Part shown: one piece after another, positions 63,361-64,000 of the stretch | Layout: every line of letters starts with the position of its first letter | Numbering within the stretch: position 1 is the stretch's first letter | Assembly: GCF_002933815.1 (NCBI RefSeq) | Contig: NZ_BEYR01000001.1 | Span: 2,535,765 to 2,599,764 of the forward strand | Direction: 5' to 3' | Source: Sphingobacterium sp. HMA12 | GTDB taxonomy: Bacteria; Bacteroidota; Bacteroidia; Sphingobacteriales; Sphingobacteriaceae | DNA length: 64,000 nt | Notes under the pieces: generated by a model | Seen by the model: the letters and a program-made list of their open reading frames with translations, nothing else | The model's database searches: none | Told to the model about the DNA's origin: nothing | Translations under genes and position numbers: made by a program

Positions 63361-64000
63361 ATGACTTCTATACCAGACTACAGTATCAAAATATGGTCCC
63401 CATCAAAGAAATTCATCTTCCGATTTTCATTTATTTTCATTTTTTCATTCCTATTTGTATTCAATAATGGCGCCTTTCCAATTTTCGGGTACATCAGCAA
63501 ACCGCTAACCGACTTTATGCATTGGCTTACTCCCTGGTTTGCGAAAACCATTTTACGATATCAGTACGATTACACGGTTTTTATTAATGGTAGTGGGGAC
63601 ACTTCCTATGGCTGGATATCGTTACTTCTCCTTATCATAATTGCTTCGGCAGGTACAGTTATGTGGTCTCTATTTGATTCAAGGCGACCAAACTATGAAA
63701 ATTTATATTATTGGCTGACCACAGCTATACGTTACTATATTGCACTCATGTTGATAAACTATGGCGTAATCAAGGTAATGCATTTGCAGATGCGACCACC
63801 CTCGTTGACGCAGCTCATGCAGCCCTTGGGCGAATACTCTCCGATGGGATTGGCCTGGACATTTATTGGTTTTTCTAAAGGCTATAATATCCTTATTGGC
63901 ATAGCCGAAATATTATCGGGACTGCTTCTATTCAGAAAAACGGTTGTATTGGGAGCTTTGGTAACTATTGTTACCAGCATCAACATCATGTCCATCAATT
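63361..64000 (+). CDS. DoxX-like polytopic membrane protein (cut by window end)
   Basis: An open reading frame of 213 codons that begins at the ATG at 63361 and has no stop before the window ends, so the 3' part is missing. It is strongly hydrophobic, with helices around residues 20-40, 90-112, 120-143 and 170-205. MRPPSLTQLMQPLGEYSPMGLAWTFIG and ILIGIAEILSGLLLFRKTV are typical of DoxX-like proteins of larger size. It starts 114 nt from the divergent Crp/Fnr-type regulator. Confidence 0.75.
   Translation, partial: MTSIPDYSIKIWSPSKKFIFRFSFIFIFSFLFVFNNGAFPIFGYISKPLTDFMHWLTPWFAKTILRYQYDYTVFINGSGDTSYGWISLLLLIIIASAGTVMWSLFDSRRPNYENLYYWLTTAIRYYIALMLINYGVIKVMHLQMRPPSLTQLMQPLGEYSPMGLAWTFIGFSKGYNILIGIAEILSGLLLFRKTVVLGALVTIVTSINIMSIN

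Overview
The window looks like chromosome from a Sphingobacterium-like member of the Bacteroidota (Sphingobacteriaceae). The reasons are SusC/SusD outer-membrane pairs, hybrid-two-component-type propeller sensors, DUF4876/DUF6850 proteins, LytS/LytTR pairs, the AT-rich base composition, the lack of Shine-Dalgarno sequences and -7 boxes of the TAnnTTTG type. No rRNA, tRNA, CRISPR array, transposase or phage gene was seen.

Layout. (1) 148-22704 is a polysaccharide utilisation locus. It holds a GH2 enzyme, a GH127-type arabinofuranosidase and a lipoprotein aldose 1-epimerase (minus strand); a propeller sensor kinase and a separate REC-AraC regulator on the plus strand, which together form a split hybrid two-component system; then on the minus strand a possible unclassified glycoside hydrolase, a DUF3823 lipoprotein, SusD, SusC and a GH76 alpha-mannanase-type enzyme. 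A membrane-anchored SARP-like regulator closes it on the plus strand. (2) 22763-31164 is a minus-strand gene train: OmpR-type regulator, sensor kinase, a Usp-like protein, an ABC-exporter membrane domain with no ATPase, a HlyD-type adaptor, a TolC-type channel, a second Usp-like protein, a small anchored protein and a DUF1275 membrane protein. The two Usp-like genes are preceded by near-identical promoter modules with 11-bp-phased ATTAAAAT repeats, a shared palindrome and a TAACTTTG box. (3) 31499-33815 is a siderophore-reductase-type gene with an AraC regulator. A Fur-like box lies in front of them, and a decayed ABC-ATPase fragment is divergent.

(4) 34189-37097 is a glycine betaine/proline-type ABC importer (binding protein, permease, CBS-containing ATPase). 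(5) 37549-44549 is an operon of TonB-dependent receptor, DUF4876 lipoprotein, DUF6850 outer-membrane barrel and di-haem peroxidase, with a second Fur-like box at its promoter. (6) 44847-47806 holds a radical SAM protein, a GNAT acetyltransferase, a cold-shock-domain fusion and a small membrane protein. (7) 47829-56651 is a sugar/redox cluster: GH29 fucosidase, two Gfo/Idh/MocA oxidoreductases, an FAD dehydrogenase, two aldo/keto reductases and a YdeI-like protein. (8) 56858-61263 is a LytS/LytTR pair followed by a TonB-dependent-receptor-like barrel and a strong terminator. (9) 61355-64000 has a phosphonatase-like HAD hydrolase, two DoxX-type membrane proteins around a Crp/Fnr regulator, and the window edge cuts the last gene.

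The parts most worth a second look are the ATPase-less tripartite exporter operon with its duplicated control modules (region 2), and the two iron-type loci linked by matching Fur-like boxes (regions 3 and 5). All functions come from reading motifs by eye; no database search was run.
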